From Kribbella pratensis (lineage in GTDB: Bacteria; Actinomycetota; Actinomycetes; Propionibacteriales; Kribbellaceae): a stretch of 64,000 bases of DNA. Below the pieces are notes generated by a model. That model worked only from the letters and a program-made list of their open reading frames with translations, had not been told where the DNA came from and did not search any database. The position numbers and the translations under genes were made by a program. Where the stretch lies: NCBI RefSeq assembly GCF_004365355.1, contig NZ_SODP01000004.1, positions 590,266 through 654,265 on the forward strand, in the 5' to 3' direction. Below, one piece after another: positions 43,584 to 52,653 of the stretch; within the stretch, counting starts at the first letter, position 1; the number at the start of each line of letters is the position of its first letter.

Positions 43584-44171
43584 TCAGGCGTGTGTGGCTG
43601 GGGCCACCTCGCGCACCATTACGCAGTTGCCCAGCCCCTTGGGGCGGTCGTAGGTGAAGCCTTCGCGCTCGTACATCGTGCGGGTGCCGTTGTACAGGAA
43701 CGACGAGTTCTTCTTCCGGACGCCGCCGGTGTCGTGCGGGTAGCCCTCGACGAGTCCGCCGCCGGCCTGCGCGATCAGGTCGACGGCCCCGCGCAGGGCG
43801 ATCGCCGCAAGGCCCTGACCGCGAACACCGCGTTCGACCAGGATGCACGTGACCCGGTAGTCGGGCAGTCGCTCGGCAGTGGCGACGTACTCCTTGCGGT
43901 GCTGGATGTTGGGCAGCTCCTCGGGTGATCCATACTCCGCCCAGGCGACGGCCCGGTCGCCGTCGTAGACCAGCGCCGCGTGCGCGATCCCGTCGGCCAC
44001 CAGACGTTGCTTGAGCGCCCGGTTCCCCTCGGCGGTCTGGCCCTTCTCCGCGCAATCGGGATGGAAATGCGTGCACCAGCAGCTGGCGAACATGCCCTTG
44101 TTCCGCTCGACGAGAGCGGCGAAGTCATCGAACGTCTCCGGCGTGAGCGCCTTGATCGTGAAGTCGGACAT
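43584..44171 (-). CDS. GNAT family N-acetyltransferase
   Basis: This 195-aa protein starts at ATG 44171 (MSDFTIKALTPETFDDFAAL). Motif A is CILVERGVRGQGLAAIALRGAVD, and MYEREGFTYDRP is motif B. The N-terminus has a Cys-rich SCWCTHFHPDC stretch as in small actinobacterial GNATs. Acceptor unknown. There is no clear ribosome site, so the start could be leaderless. Confidence 0.85.
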   Translation of the reverse strand: MSDFTIKALTPETFDDFAALVERNKGMFASCWCTHFHPDCAEKGQTAEGNRALKQRLVADGIAHAALVYDGDRAVAWAEYGSPEELPNIQHRKEYVATAERLPDYRVTCILVERGVRGQGLAAIALRGAVDLIAQAGGGLVEGYPHDTGGVRKKNSSFLYNGTRTMYEREGFTYDRPKGLGNCVMVREVAPATHA

Positions 44172-44292
44172 ACCGGCAACGTACTCCCGATTCCGGACGT
44201 TCCGCGTCCGGTAACTCACTTCGAGCCCATCGCCAATCACTGGGATACGTCTTTCAATACGGTTATTCCTCGGACGCATCTCAGGAGGACCG

Positions 44293-44814
44293 ATGACTCT
44301 TCCACCATTGATCCTCACGGGTGGACCTGCGGCAGGAAAGAGCGTGACGGCGCGTGCTCTGGCGCAAGGTCGCCCAAGGTGCGCAGTCATTGACGTGGAC
44401 GACGTGCGCCAACTCGTCGTCTCCGGCGGCGTCGCTCCGTGGGAGGGCCAGGAAGGCCAGGCGCAGCAGCGGCTCGGTGTGATCAACGCCTGCGGCCTTG
44501 GTCGAAACTTCCTTGCCTCCGGCATCGAAGTCGTCGTCGCTGACGTGCTCACACCACAGACCTGCGCCTTGTACAGACGAGAGCTACCCGGGTGCCTGAT
44601 CGTGCATATGACCTTGGATCTGCCAGACGCGCGGCAGCGCGCGGAGTCCCGCGAGGTGTGGCTGACCGACGATGAGTTCCGCATGCTCCACGAGTCGGAC
44701 ACGGCGAACCCTCCGGACGCCGATCATCACATCCAGGTCGGCACCCTCGACTTGCACAACCAGACCGAGATGGTGGCAAGACTCTGGGGAGCGGCCGCCG
44801 ACGATCGGCTCTGA
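44293..44814 (+). CDS. Small P-loop kinase / AAA family ATPase
   Basis: This 173-aa protein starts at ATG 44293 with AGGAGG upstream. Walker A is LILTGGPAAGKSVTARAL; VIDVDDVRQL is the acceptor-site Asp region. Resembles adenylylsulfate-kinase-like or Zeta-toxin-like small kinases, without a distinguishing motif. It converges on the EamA gene with an 11-bp gap. Confidence 0.75.
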   Translation: MTLPPLILTGGPAAGKSVTARALAQGRPRCAVIDVDDVRQLVVSGGVAPWEGQEGQAQQRLGVINACGLGRNFLASGIEVVVADVLTPQTCALYRRELPGCLIVHMTLDLPDARQRAESREVWLTDDEFRMLHESDTANPPDADHHIQVGTLDLHNQTEMVARLWGAAADDRL

Positions 44815-44825
44815 TCGCAGTACGC

Positions 44826-45656
44826 CTATCCGAGGGTGATCAGGACGATGCCGGTTACTACTACGGCGGCGGCTGCGGCGCGTTTGGGGCCGAAGCGTTC
44901 GTTGAAGAAGAGGGTGCCGATGAGGGCCCCGAAGATGATGCTGGTTTCGCGGAGGGCGGCGATGGCTGCGAGGGTGCCTCGGGTTTGGGCCCAGAGGACG
45001 AGACCGTAGGCGGCCATCGAGACGACTCCGCCGAACAGGCCCGAGAAGATCGCGGGTTTGGGCAGGTTGAAGGCTTGTGGACCGCGCCAGAGTACGACGG
45101 CCAGCGGGACCGCGAAGCCCTGGAGCATGAAGACCCAGCCCATGTACGTCGCGACCGGCATCTTGTGGACGGCGACCCCGTCGACGACCGTGTACGACGC
45201 GATCATCAAGCCGGTGCCGAACGCGGCGAGCAGCGCCGGCAACTGACGGCGGCCGGGACGGCCGATGAAGACCAGGCCGATCAGACCGCCCGAGATCAGC
45301 AGTACGCCGGCCAGCTCGATAACCGCCAGGTGCTGGTGCAGTACGACGATCGACACCACAGCGACGACCCACGGCGACGTACCGCGAGCCAATGGATACA
45401 TCTGGCTGAACTGACCGAGCTGGTACGACGCCAGCAACCCGCCCAAATACGCAAGGTGCAGCAGCGCCGACGCGACGATGTACCCCCAGGTGCCGGCCGG
45501 CGGAAGACCCGTCAGCAGGATGGCGACGAGACCGATCACCCCGGCGGCGAGCTCGAACAACGCCAGCCCGGCGACGCGATCCGGTGCCCCGTGCGCCATC
45601 GCGTTCCAGGTGGCGTGCAGAACCGCCGCTCCGAGCACCACAAAGATCACCAGCAC
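44826..45656 (-). CDS. DMT superfamily transporter (EamA)
   Basis: This 276-aa protein has ten TM segments in two EamA halves (start MLVIFVVLGAAVLHATWNAMAHG; second half FGTGLMIASYTVVDGVAVHKM; FGALIGTLFFNERFG). These are metabolite exporters. It stands alone. Confidence 0.87.
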   Translation of the reverse strand: MLVIFVVLGAAVLHATWNAMAHGAPDRVAGLALFELAAGVIGLVAILLTGLPPAGTWGYIVASALLHLAYLGGLLASYQLGQFSQMYPLARGTSPWVVAVVSIVVLHQHLAVIELAGVLLISGGLIGLVFIGRPGRRQLPALLAAFGTGLMIASYTVVDGVAVHKMPVATYMGWVFMLQGFAVPLAVVLWRGPQAFNLPKPAIFSGLFGGVVSMAAYGLVLWAQTRGTLAAIAALRETSIIFGALIGTLFFNERFGPKRAAAAAVVVTGIVLITLG

Positions 45657-45789
45657 CGCCCCACCATCTCACCGCCCACGTCAGAAGGCAGCCGGATTAC
45701 GCCAGCCGCAGACGGTGGCCTGAGGCGTCGCTGACGGTCCGCTGATCATCCCGGCGCGCGAGCTGGAACGGGTCGGCTGGCGGTGAGGT

Positions 45790-46737
45790 TCAGAGGATGC
45801 CTGGCGCTAGGCCGAGGTTGCGGAGGCTTTCGGCGGTTTCGAGGATGGTGGTTTTGAGGGCGCGGGGTTGCCAGCCGAGTTCGGTTCGGGCTCGGTCGTT
45901 GTGGATGATCGGGCGGGGCAGGTCGGGGCCCGGCGCCTCTTCGGTGGGCGCGGGCGGGCCGAGGATCTGGGCGATCTCGAGGAAGCTGACGGTCGGATCG
46001 TTGGCTACGGCAAGGAAACGCTTGCCTGCGGCATCGGGTTCGGCCATGGCGCGGACGTGGAGATCGGCGACGTCGCGTACGTCGACCACGCCGAAGCGCG
46101 CTCGTGGCGCCACGGTCATCGTGCCGTCGAGCATCAGCTTGATCAGCTGGGTCGACGAACGCAGGTCGGTGGTGAGCGTCGGGCCGAAGATCGCGGTCGG
46201 GTTCACGACCACGAGTTCCGTGTCAGCGCCGCGCATCAACTCCCATGCAGCTCGCTCGGCGATCGCCTTCGAGCGCGGGTACGGCGCAAGTCCGGGCGTA
46301 GCGGGATCCGTCCAGTCGTCCTCCGTGAACTCGGCACTGGGCTTCGGCGTGTACCCGACAGCCGCGAACGACGACGTCACTACGACGCGCCGCGCGCCGG
46401 CGTCACGCGCTGCCCGCAGTACCCGCAGCGTTCCCTCGCGTGCCGGGATGATCAGCTCGTCCGGATCTTCCGGCTGCGTCAGCGGGATCGGCGACGCGAC
46501 GTGATGAACTTCCGAGCAGCCTGCGACCGCAGCAGACCAGCCGTCGTCGGACATCAGGTCGGCCTCGACGATCTCCAGCCCCGAATCGTCGGCACCACCT
46601 CGGCGTACGGCGGCGCGCACTTCGGCGGAGCGGGCCGTCGTCGAGCGAACCGTCGTACGGACCTCCTGCCCGTCGCGGAGGAGGCGCGCGATCAGGTGGG
46701 TGGCGAGGTAGCCGGAACCGCCGGTGACCAGGATCAT
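45790..46737 (-). CDS. NAD-dependent epimerase/dehydratase (extended SDR)
   Basis: This 315-aa protein starts at ATG 46737. NAD motif TGGSGYLATHL, active-site YPRSKAIAER (YxxxK) and VVNPTAIFGPTL match flavonol- or cinnamoyl-CoA-reductase-like extended SDRs. Its start overlaps the MerR stop by 4 nt, so it is the regulated partner of that protein. Substrate unknown; aldehyde or ketone reduction is likely. Confidence 0.9.
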   Translation of the reverse strand: MILVTGGSGYLATHLIARLLRDGQEVRTTVRSTTARSAEVRAAVRRGGADDSGLEIVEADLMSDDGWSAAVAGCSEVHHVASPIPLTQPEDPDELIIPAREGTLRVLRAARDAGARRVVVTSSFAAVGYTPKPSAEFTEDDWTDPATPGLAPYPRSKAIAERAAWELMRGADTELVVVNPTAIFGPTLTTDLRSSTQLIKLMLDGTMTVAPRARFGVVDVRDVADLHVRAMAEPDAAGKRFLAVANDPTVSFLEIAQILGPPAPTEEAPGPDLPRPIIHNDRARTELGWQPRALKTTILETAESLRNLGLAPGIL

Positions 46738-47162
46738 CGCAATACCTCCACCACGCCGATGAGGCGCTCGATCGTCTCGGCCTCGGCGGTCGCGTCGCCG
46801 CGGTCGCGGGCGTCCCAGAGCGCGGCCTTCTCGCGGAGATACTCGAGCCGCACGCGCTGGGCGGCGATCTCCGCCTCGACCCGCTCCGCGTGGCGCAGCA
46901 GCAGGTCGCGCTGCTCGGCCGCCGCCTCGCGACCGCGGATCCGGTTGGCCAGGTACGTGCGCATATCGTCGATGCCGACGCCGGCCGCGCGGAGACAGGC
47001 CAGCGCTTCGAGGGTGTCCACGTCGGTGTCGCCGTACCGGCGATGGCCGCTGCTGGCGTCGCGGTCGATCGGGCCGACCAGGCCGACGTCCTCGTAGTAA
47101 CGCAGCGTGGGCTCGCTCAGCCCGCTCCGCCGCGCCACCTCCTGAATGGTGAAGCTCGTCAT
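46734..47162 (-). CDS. MerR family regulator
   Basis: This 142-aa protein starts at ATG 47162. The HTH is FTIQEVARRSGLSEPTLRYYEDVGL, with GHRRYGDTD, then a long dimerisation helix. There are no metal-cluster cysteines in the C-terminus, so it is not SoxR or a metal sensor. No ribosome site is visible: a palindrome (47162-47178) reaches the ATG, suggesting a leaderless or structured start. It is coupled to the downstream epimerase gene and likely binds the CCTCAAG dyad upstream. Confidence 0.9.
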   Translation of the reverse strand: MTSFTIQEVARRSGLSEPTLRYYEDVGLVGPIDRDASSGHRRYGDTDVDTLEALACLRAAGVGIDDMRTYLANRIRGREAAAEQRDLLLRHAERVEAEIAAQRVRLEYLREKAALWDARDRGDATAEAETIERLIGVVEVLR

Positions 47163-47197
47163 GTGACCCACGGTCACACACCTCAAGCGCTTGAGGT
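47162..47197. promoter_or_regulatory. Two adjacent dyads at the MerR-epimerase promoter
   Basis: ACCTCAAGCGCTTGAGGT (47180-47197) is a perfect 18-bp palindrome very like a SoxR/MerR-type site. TGTGACC-CAC-GGTCACA (47162-47178) is a second perfect dyad up to the start codon. On the minus strand TTGACC overlaps the first as a -35 element; no good -10 is seen. Confidence 0.65.
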
Positions 47198-47324
47198 CAA
47201 ACAGCACGGCGCCGCTGTTCGCGGAACATTTCTGCCACCCGGCGCAACATTGCTTCCGCAAACCTGGTCCAGGAGCGGGCGAAGGCCCGGGTGGTTGCCC
47301 ACCCGGGCCTTCGTGGAACGTTGC

Positions 47325-48794
47325 TCAGAACATCAGTGCGCGGGCCGGGTCCTCGAGGATGCTTGCGACATCGGAGAGGAAGATCGAGCCCTTCTCGCCG
47401 TCGATCAGGCGATGGTCGAACGAGAGCGCGAGCGTGGTGACCCAGCGCGGGACGATCTCGTCGTCCACAACCCACGGCTGCTTGCGGACGGCGCCGAAGG
47501 CGAGGATCGCGGCCTCGCCCGGGTTGATGATCGGCGTACCGGCGTCGACGCCGAACACGCCGACGTTGGTGATCGTGAACGAACCGCCGGCCTGGTCCGC
47601 CGGTTGCGTCTTGCCCTCGCGGGCGGTGGCGACCAGGTCGTTCAGCGCCTTACACAGCTCGGGCAGGGTGAGCGAGTCGGCGCCCTTGATGTTCGGGACG
47701 ATCAGCCCGCGCGGGGTGGCCGCGGCGATGCCGAGGTTGACCGCGCCCTTGTACACGATCTCCTGCGCCTGCTCGTCCCACGCCGCGTTGATGATCGGCG
47801 TACGACGGGCCGCGAGGGTGACGGCCTTCGCGACGATGAGCAGCGGCGAGACGCGGAGGTCGCGGAACGCCTTGTCGCCCTTCAACCGCTCGACCAGCTC
47901 CATCGTGGCGCTGACGTCGACGGTGATCCACTCGGTCACATGCGGCGCGGTGAACGCACTGGCAACCATCGCCTGCGCCATCACCTTCTGCACACCCTTC
48001 ACCGGCACCCGAGTGTCACCCTGACCACTCACCACCGGAGCAGCTTCATAAGCCGGCTCGGCCGGAGCGGACTCATAAGCCGGAGCGGCCGCATGACCCT
48101 CGACATCAGCCCGGGTGATGATCCCACCCGGCCCACTCGCGGTCACCACAGCCAGATCAATCCCCAGATCCTTGGCCAGCTTGCGAACCGGCGGCTTAGC
48201 CAGCACGTGCACGGCAACACCGTTGCCTCCGGCAACATCACCGGCGTGCGCCGCGGGTGCGGCTGCCGGCGCCTGTGGCGCCGGGGTGAGGGTGGAAGCG
48301 GCGGCCGGAGCGGAAGAGGCAGCCGGAGCTGCGGCCGGGCGGGCCGGGGGTGCGGCGGCGGGGCCGGCGACCGGCGTCGGCTGGGTAGCTCCACCCGCAG
48401 CCGGGGGCGAGCCGGCAGGTGGCTTGCGGGCTCGGCGTTTGGCTTCGGTGGTTTTGGGGCCGTAGCCGACGAGGACCGCGGTGCGGCCGCCGGTTTCTTC
48501 GGCCGGTTCGGGGACGGTGGGCACCAGGTCGTCGGCCAGAGCCTCGGCCGGCGACTCGGTTTCCACGGAGATGATCGGGGTGCCGACGTCTACCGTCTCG
48601 CCCTCGGGAACCAGGAGCTCTTTGACCACGCCGGCGAACGGCACCGGCAGCTCGACCAGGGACTTCGCGGTCTCGATCTCGACGATGGTGTCGTTGAGCT
48701 TGACCGTGTCGCCCGGCTTGACCTTCCAGCTGACGATCTCGGCCTCGACCAGCCCCTCACCGACGTCGGGGAGGCGGAACTGCTGGATGCCCAT
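47325..48794 (-). CDS. Alpha-ketoacid dehydrogenase E2 (dihydrolipoamide acyltransferase)
   Basis: This 489-aa protein starts at ATG 48794. The lipoyl domain (1-80) has Lys44 in IVEIETAKSLVEL; a Pro/Ala-rich linker follows; the E3-binding domain is KPPVRKLAKDLGIDLAVVTASGPGGIITRADV; and the catalytic domain ends with SFDHRLIDGEKGSIFL, holding the active His and Asp. It transfers an acyl group to CoA. It is the third gene of an E1a-E1b-E2 operon whose ATG overlaps the E1b TGA by one base. Branched-chain versus pyruvate preference cannot be decided. Confidence 0.94.
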   Translation of the reverse strand: MGIQQFRLPDVGEGLVEAEIVSWKVKPGDTVKLNDTIVEIETAKSLVELPVPFAGVVKELLVPEGETVDVGTPIISVETESPAEALADDLVPTVPEPAEETGGRTAVLVGYGPKTTEAKRRARKPPAGSPPAAGGATQPTPVAGPAAAPPARPAAAPAASSAPAAASTLTPAPQAPAAAPAAHAGDVAGGNGVAVHVLAKPPVRKLAKDLGIDLAVVTASGPGGIITRADVEGHAAAPAYESAPAEPAYEAAPVVSGQGDTRVPVKGVQKVMAQAMVASAFTAPHVTEWITVDVSATMELVERLKGDKAFRDLRVSPLLIVAKAVTLAARRTPIINAAWDEQAQEIVYKGAVNLGIAAATPRGLIVPNIKGADSLTLPELCKALNDLVATAREGKTQPADQAGGSFTITNVGVFGVDAGTPIINPGEAAILAFGAVRKQPWVVDDEIVPRWVTTLALSFDHRLIDGEKGSIFLSDVASILEDPARALMF

Positions 48795-49771
48795 CAGTAC
48801 TCCATCACCCGGTCGACGCCGTCCAGCACCCGGTCCAGGTCCGGCAGGTAGTCGTCCTCCATCCGCGATGGCGGGTAGGGCGTGTCGTACCCGGTCACGC
48901 GCAGTACCGGAGCCTCGAGGTGGTAGAAGCACTCCTCGGTCACCCGCGCCGCGATCTCGGATCCGGTGCCTAGCGACAGCGGCGCCTCGTGCACCACCAG
49001 CGCCCGCCGGGTCTTCTTGACCGACGCGAAGATCGTCGCGAGGTCCAGCGGCGCGATCGTCCGCAGGTCGACAACCTCCAGGTTGCGTCCGTCCTCGACC
49101 GCGGCCTCGGCCGCCTGCAGGCAGGTCTTCACCATCGGGCCGTAGCAGAACAGTGTCGCGTCGGTGCCCTCACGGACCACCTTCGCCTGGTGCAGCGGCT
49201 GCACGGGCGGTACGGACTCGTCCAGCTCCGCCTTCTCGTGGTAGCGGCGCTTCGGCTCGAAGAACACGACCGGGTCGTCGGACGAGATCGCCTGCTGGAT
49301 CATCCAGTACGCGTCCACCGGGTCGCCACACGAGACGACCTTGAGCCCGGGCACGTGCGCAAACAGCGTCTCCGGCGACTCCGAGTGGTGCTCGACCGCG
49401 CCGATGCCACCGCCGTACGGGATCCGGATGACGACCGGCATCTTGATCCGGCCCTCGGAGCGGTAGTGCATCTTCGCGACCTGGTTGATGATCTGGTCGT
49501 ACGCCGGGAACACGAAGCCGTCGAACTGGATCTCGCAGACCGGCCGGTAGCCGCGCAGCGCCAGGCCGACCGCGGTGCCGATGATGCCGGACTCGGCCAG
49601 CGGGGTGTCGATGACTCGGTCCTCGCCGAAGTCTTTCTGCAGACCCTCGGTGACGCGGAAGACGCCGCCGAGCTTGCCGATGTCCTCGCCCATGACGACG
49701 ACCTTCGGGTCCTTCTCCATCGCGGCCCGCAGGCCCGCGTTGATGGCCTTGCCGAGAGTGATCTTGGTCAT
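48794..49771 (-). CDS. Alpha-ketoacid dehydrogenase E1 beta subunit
   Basis: This 325-aa protein has the transketolase pyrimidine-binding domain with EDIGKLGGVFRVTEGLQKDFGEDRVIDTPLAESGIIG, and IPYGGGIGAVEHHSESPETLFAHVPGLKVV. It pairs with the alpha subunit to decarboxylate a 2-oxo acid with thiamine diphosphate. It begins 3 bp after the alpha-subunit stop. Confidence 0.95.
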   Translation of the reverse strand: MTKITLGKAINAGLRAAMEKDPKVVVMGEDIGKLGGVFRVTEGLQKDFGEDRVIDTPLAESGIIGTAVGLALRGYRPVCEIQFDGFVFPAYDQIINQVAKMHYRSEGRIKMPVVIRIPYGGGIGAVEHHSESPETLFAHVPGLKVVSCGDPVDAYWMIQQAISSDDPVVFFEPKRRYHEKAELDESVPPVQPLHQAKVVREGTDATLFCYGPMVKTCLQAAEAAVEDGRNLEVVDLRTIAPLDLATIFASVKKTRRALVVHEAPLSLGTGSEIAARVTEECFYHLEAPVLRVTGYDTPYPPSRMEDDYLPDLDRVLDGVDRVMEY

Positions 49772-49774
49772 CGC

Positions 49775-50938
49775 TCAGCCCTCGCCTTCGAACGACGCGG
49801 CGTACGCGGCGAACTGGTCCCGCTGCTCGGCCAGCTGCGGGGTCTCCTCGACGTACACGTGCTTGAAGAAGTCCGTGAGCACCGGATCCGGCAGTGCGAG
49901 GCAGCCGTCCCGCAGCTCGGCGGCGATCTTGTCCGCGTCGGCCTCGACCTGGTCGAAGAAGTCGTGGTCGACCCCGGCATGCCGGGCCAGGTACGCGTGC
50001 ACGCGCTCGATCGGGTCCTTGAGCTTCCAGTGCTCGAGGTCCTCGTTGAGCCGGTACTTCGTCGGGTCGTCGGAGGTGGTGTGCGCGCCCATCCGGTACG
50101 TGTACGCCTCGATCAGCGACGGACCGCTGCCCTCGCGGGCCCGCTTCAGCGCCTGCTGGGTGACGGCGTACGTCGCGAGCACGTCGTTGCCGTCGACGCG
50201 GACGCCGGGGAAGCCGAAGCCGGCAGCGCGCTGGTACAGCGGGATCCGGGTCTGCCGGTCGATCGGCTCCGAGATCGCCCACTGGTTGTTCTGGCAGAAG
50301 AAGACCACCGGCGCGTTGAAGACCGAGGACCAGATGAACGCCTCGTTGACGTCGCCCTGGCTGCTGGCGCCGTCACCGAAGTACGCGATCGTCGCCTCGC
50401 CGTTCTCGGCGTCGCCGATCGCGTGGTCGCGCTGCTGACCCATCGCGTACCCGGTCGCGTGCAGCGTCTGGGCGCCGATCACAATCGTGTAGAGGTGGAA
50501 GTTGTTGTCCTTGGGGTCCCAGCCGCCCTGGTCGACGCCGCGGAACAGGCCGAGCAGCCGCAGCGGGTCGACGCCCTGGCACCACGCGACACCGTGCTCG
50601 CGGTAGGTCGGGAAGACCATGTCCCTGTCGTTCAACGCCCGGCCGGAGCCGATCTGGGCGGCCTCCTGACCGAGCAGCGACGCCCACAGCCCGAGCTCAC
50701 CCTGGCGCTGCAGAGCGGTCGCCTCGGAGTCGATCCGGCGGACCAGGACCATGTCCCGGTAGAAGCCCTTGATCGCGTCGTCGTCGAGGTCGAACGAATA
50801 GTCCGGGTGCTCGACGCGCTCACCTTCCGGCGTCAGCAGCTGGACGAACTCGACCTCCTCGGAGGCCTGGGGCGGACTGACCGGCGCCTCGTGGGGCGCG
50901 AACACTTCCGGGGCAGGGCCCGGCACCGACTCACTCAC
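49775..50938 (-). CDS. Alpha-ketoacid dehydrogenase E1 alpha subunit
   Basis: This 387-aa protein starts at GTG 50938 with GAGGAG upstream; the upstream-extended frame is not coding. The ThDP/Mg motif is AYFGDGASSQGDVNEAFIWSSVFNAPVVFFCQNNQWAIS, and YRMGAHTTSDDPTKYR is the phosphorylation-loop region of this family. It is the first gene of the operon. Annotated relatives are BkdA or PdhA; which one is open. Confidence 0.95.
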   Translation of the reverse strand: MSESVPGPAPEVFAPHEAPVSPPQASEEVEFVQLLTPEGERVEHPDYSFDLDDDAIKGFYRDMVLVRRIDSEATALQRQGELGLWASLLGQEAAQIGSGRALNDRDMVFPTYREHGVAWCQGVDPLRLLGLFRGVDQGGWDPKDNNFHLYTIVIGAQTLHATGYAMGQQRDHAIGDAENGEATIAYFGDGASSQGDVNEAFIWSSVFNAPVVFFCQNNQWAISEPIDRQTRIPLYQRAAGFGFPGVRVDGNDVLATYAVTQQALKRAREGSGPSLIEAYTYRMGAHTTSDDPTKYRLNEDLEHWKLKDPIERVHAYLARHAGVDHDFFDQVEADADKIAAELRDGCLALPDPVLTDFFKHVYVEETPQLAEQRDQFAAYAASFEGEG

Positions 50939-51270
50939 ATGCACTCCTCGGGTTCGAGCGCGGGATCGCCGCGACCGCAACGTTGCACGGGGCCGGCCCG
51001 TTTCGCCGGATGAGGCTTTCGCAGGCTGGTCCGCGTGATTCCAGGGGTTGATGCACTGCAGGCAGTGGACCTCCTCACCGGTCTCACTCCCATCTTGCCG
51101 GACACCGTACCGAGCAGGTGCCTGATCCGCTAACTGTCTGGACTCCGGCAGGTACGCCGGTACCGAAAACGGTCTCAGGATGAGACACCAGTCCACCTAC
51201 TGGTCCCATCCCAGCGCTCATATTACAGATTTCCGGCGCATCGACGACATGCGTCACAACTTCGTCTCGA
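50939..51270. other. Intergenic region upstream of the dehydrogenase operon with two dyads
   Basis: This 332-bp gap holds CACTGC-AG-GCAGTG (51054-51067) and GTCTCA-GGA-TGAGAC (51174-51188), both perfect inverted repeats. On the minus strand GTAATATGAG near 51225 is AT-rich and could contain a -10 box. No ORF is supported. Confidence 0.55.
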
Positions 51271-52488
51271 TCAGGGCAGTTTCTCCAGCCGGACCAGCTT
51301 GAAGTTCGTGCCCTCGCGGTCGCCGTCACCCGGAGTGTTATCTCCGTCATGTACGGCGAACAGCCCGTGCGGGAACCGCGCTCCGAGCGGCTCGGTGGTC
51401 ACCGCGGCGCCGTCACTGTGCTGTACGCCGTCCGCCGCGGGGCCGTCGACGACCTCGAATCCGGCGCGGTAGAACAGTCGGCGTCCGTCCATCCGGTAGC
51501 TCGCGAACGTCGAGTCGCCCTGGCTGGACGCGTACAGCGTGCGCCGGCCGTGCTCGTACGCGATGGTCAGACCCTCGGCGTCCGCGCTGAGGTGCTTCCC
51601 CGCGTCCGGGCTGACCGGTCCGGCCGCCTCACACTCTTCGGTCTGCTCGTTATAGACAGCCTTCTGGCCGAACTCACGGACCTTCTCCAGCAGTTCAGGC
51701 TTGCCGTGCTGCGGGATGCGCCAGACGCCGACATCCTCCTGGGCGGCGTACAGGTCGTTGGTGGTGCGGTCGAACACCATGCCCTCGAGCTGCGGCCGGT
51801 CGCCCGGGTCCTCGCAGGGCGACCACGTGGTCCCGTCGGTGAGCGTGAAGCTCGCCGGCAGATCGACATACCATACGGTTTGGTATGTCGTCTTCCCGCG
51901 GCCGTCCGGGACGAGCCGGAGGAACGCGACGCGGGTCTCGCTCCGCCGGGTCACCGCGACGACAGGCTGCCCGTTGATCGAGGTCGTCGCGAGACCGTAC
52001 GCCGTCCGCTGATCCTGCACCTCTTCTCTGTCCTTGCTGAACACGAGCGGGGCGTTGGCGCTGGTCACGTCGGTGAGGCGGCCGTTCTTGATCGCGTACG
52101 TGCGGAGCTGGTCGCGGCCGCGGTCGGTGACGACGGCGAGGTTCCCGACGATGTCCACGTTGTTGAACCGGCCCGACTCCTGCCCCTCCTCCGGCGCAGG
52201 CGGCGTGGCGAACCGCTGCACCTGCTTGCCGGTGAGGTCGAAGACCGTCAGCCCGCCGTTCTTCAGCGTGCCGAGGACGACGCTGCGTCCGGGGTCCTTC
52301 TGATCGATCCAGATCGCGGGATCGTCCGCGTTCGCATTGCCGCCGGCCTCGTCGTCCCAGTTCGGAGCGGTCTCGGCGGCGGCGGTCACCCCCGTCAACT
52401 CTGTCACCCCAGTGGGCCCACTCGCGTACGCCGGGTGCACCCCGAGCGTCACAGTCAGCGCAGCCACGACTACCCCGGCGATCCGCAT
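51271..52488 (-). CDS. Secreted 3-phytase, beta-propeller type
   Basis: This 405-aa protein starts at ATG 52488, 7 nt after AGGAG. The signal peptide is RIAGVVVAALTVTLGVHPAYASG. The BPP signature is DDPAIWIDQKDPGRSVVLGTLKNGGLTVFDLTGKQV, with DRGRDQLRTYAI and ADAEGLTIAYE as further calcium/phosphate-site blades. These enzymes release phosphate from phytate outside the cell. It is followed by the dehydrogenase region and is probably independent. Confidence 0.92.
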   Translation of the reverse strand: MRIAGVVVAALTVTLGVHPAYASGPTGVTELTGVTAAAETAPNWDDEAGGNANADDPAIWIDQKDPGRSVVLGTLKNGGLTVFDLTGKQVQRFATPPAPEEGQESGRFNNVDIVGNLAVVTDRGRDQLRTYAIKNGRLTDVTSANAPLVFSKDREEVQDQRTAYGLATTSINGQPVVAVTRRSETRVAFLRLVPDGRGKTTYQTVWYVDLPASFTLTDGTTWSPCEDPGDRPQLEGMVFDRTTNDLYAAQEDVGVWRIPQHGKPELLEKVREFGQKAVYNEQTEECEAAGPVSPDAGKHLSADAEGLTIAYEHGRRTLYASSQGDSTFASYRMDGRRLFYRAGFEVVDGPAADGVQHSDGAAVTTEPLGARFPHGLFAVHDGDNTPGDGDREGTNFKLVRLEKLP

Positions 52489-52653
52489 CTTCATTCTCCT
52501 CACGATCACGGCAGTAGCCGCACCCTGCCGGGTGCCGATGGCCTGGCGGGAAACAGTGGATTGCTGGCCGGAAACCGCCTTGCGCGCCGGATCGCCCAGC
52601 CATAGCGTAAGCATCATTCCTGCATGACACCCCTGACAGGTGAGGAGACTCGG

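Noticed and set aside
45708-45789. In-frame continuation after the epimerase stop ending in GHRLRLA
   Set aside because: About 27 sense codons with no start or ribosome site; chance open frame or an old remnant cannot be told apart.
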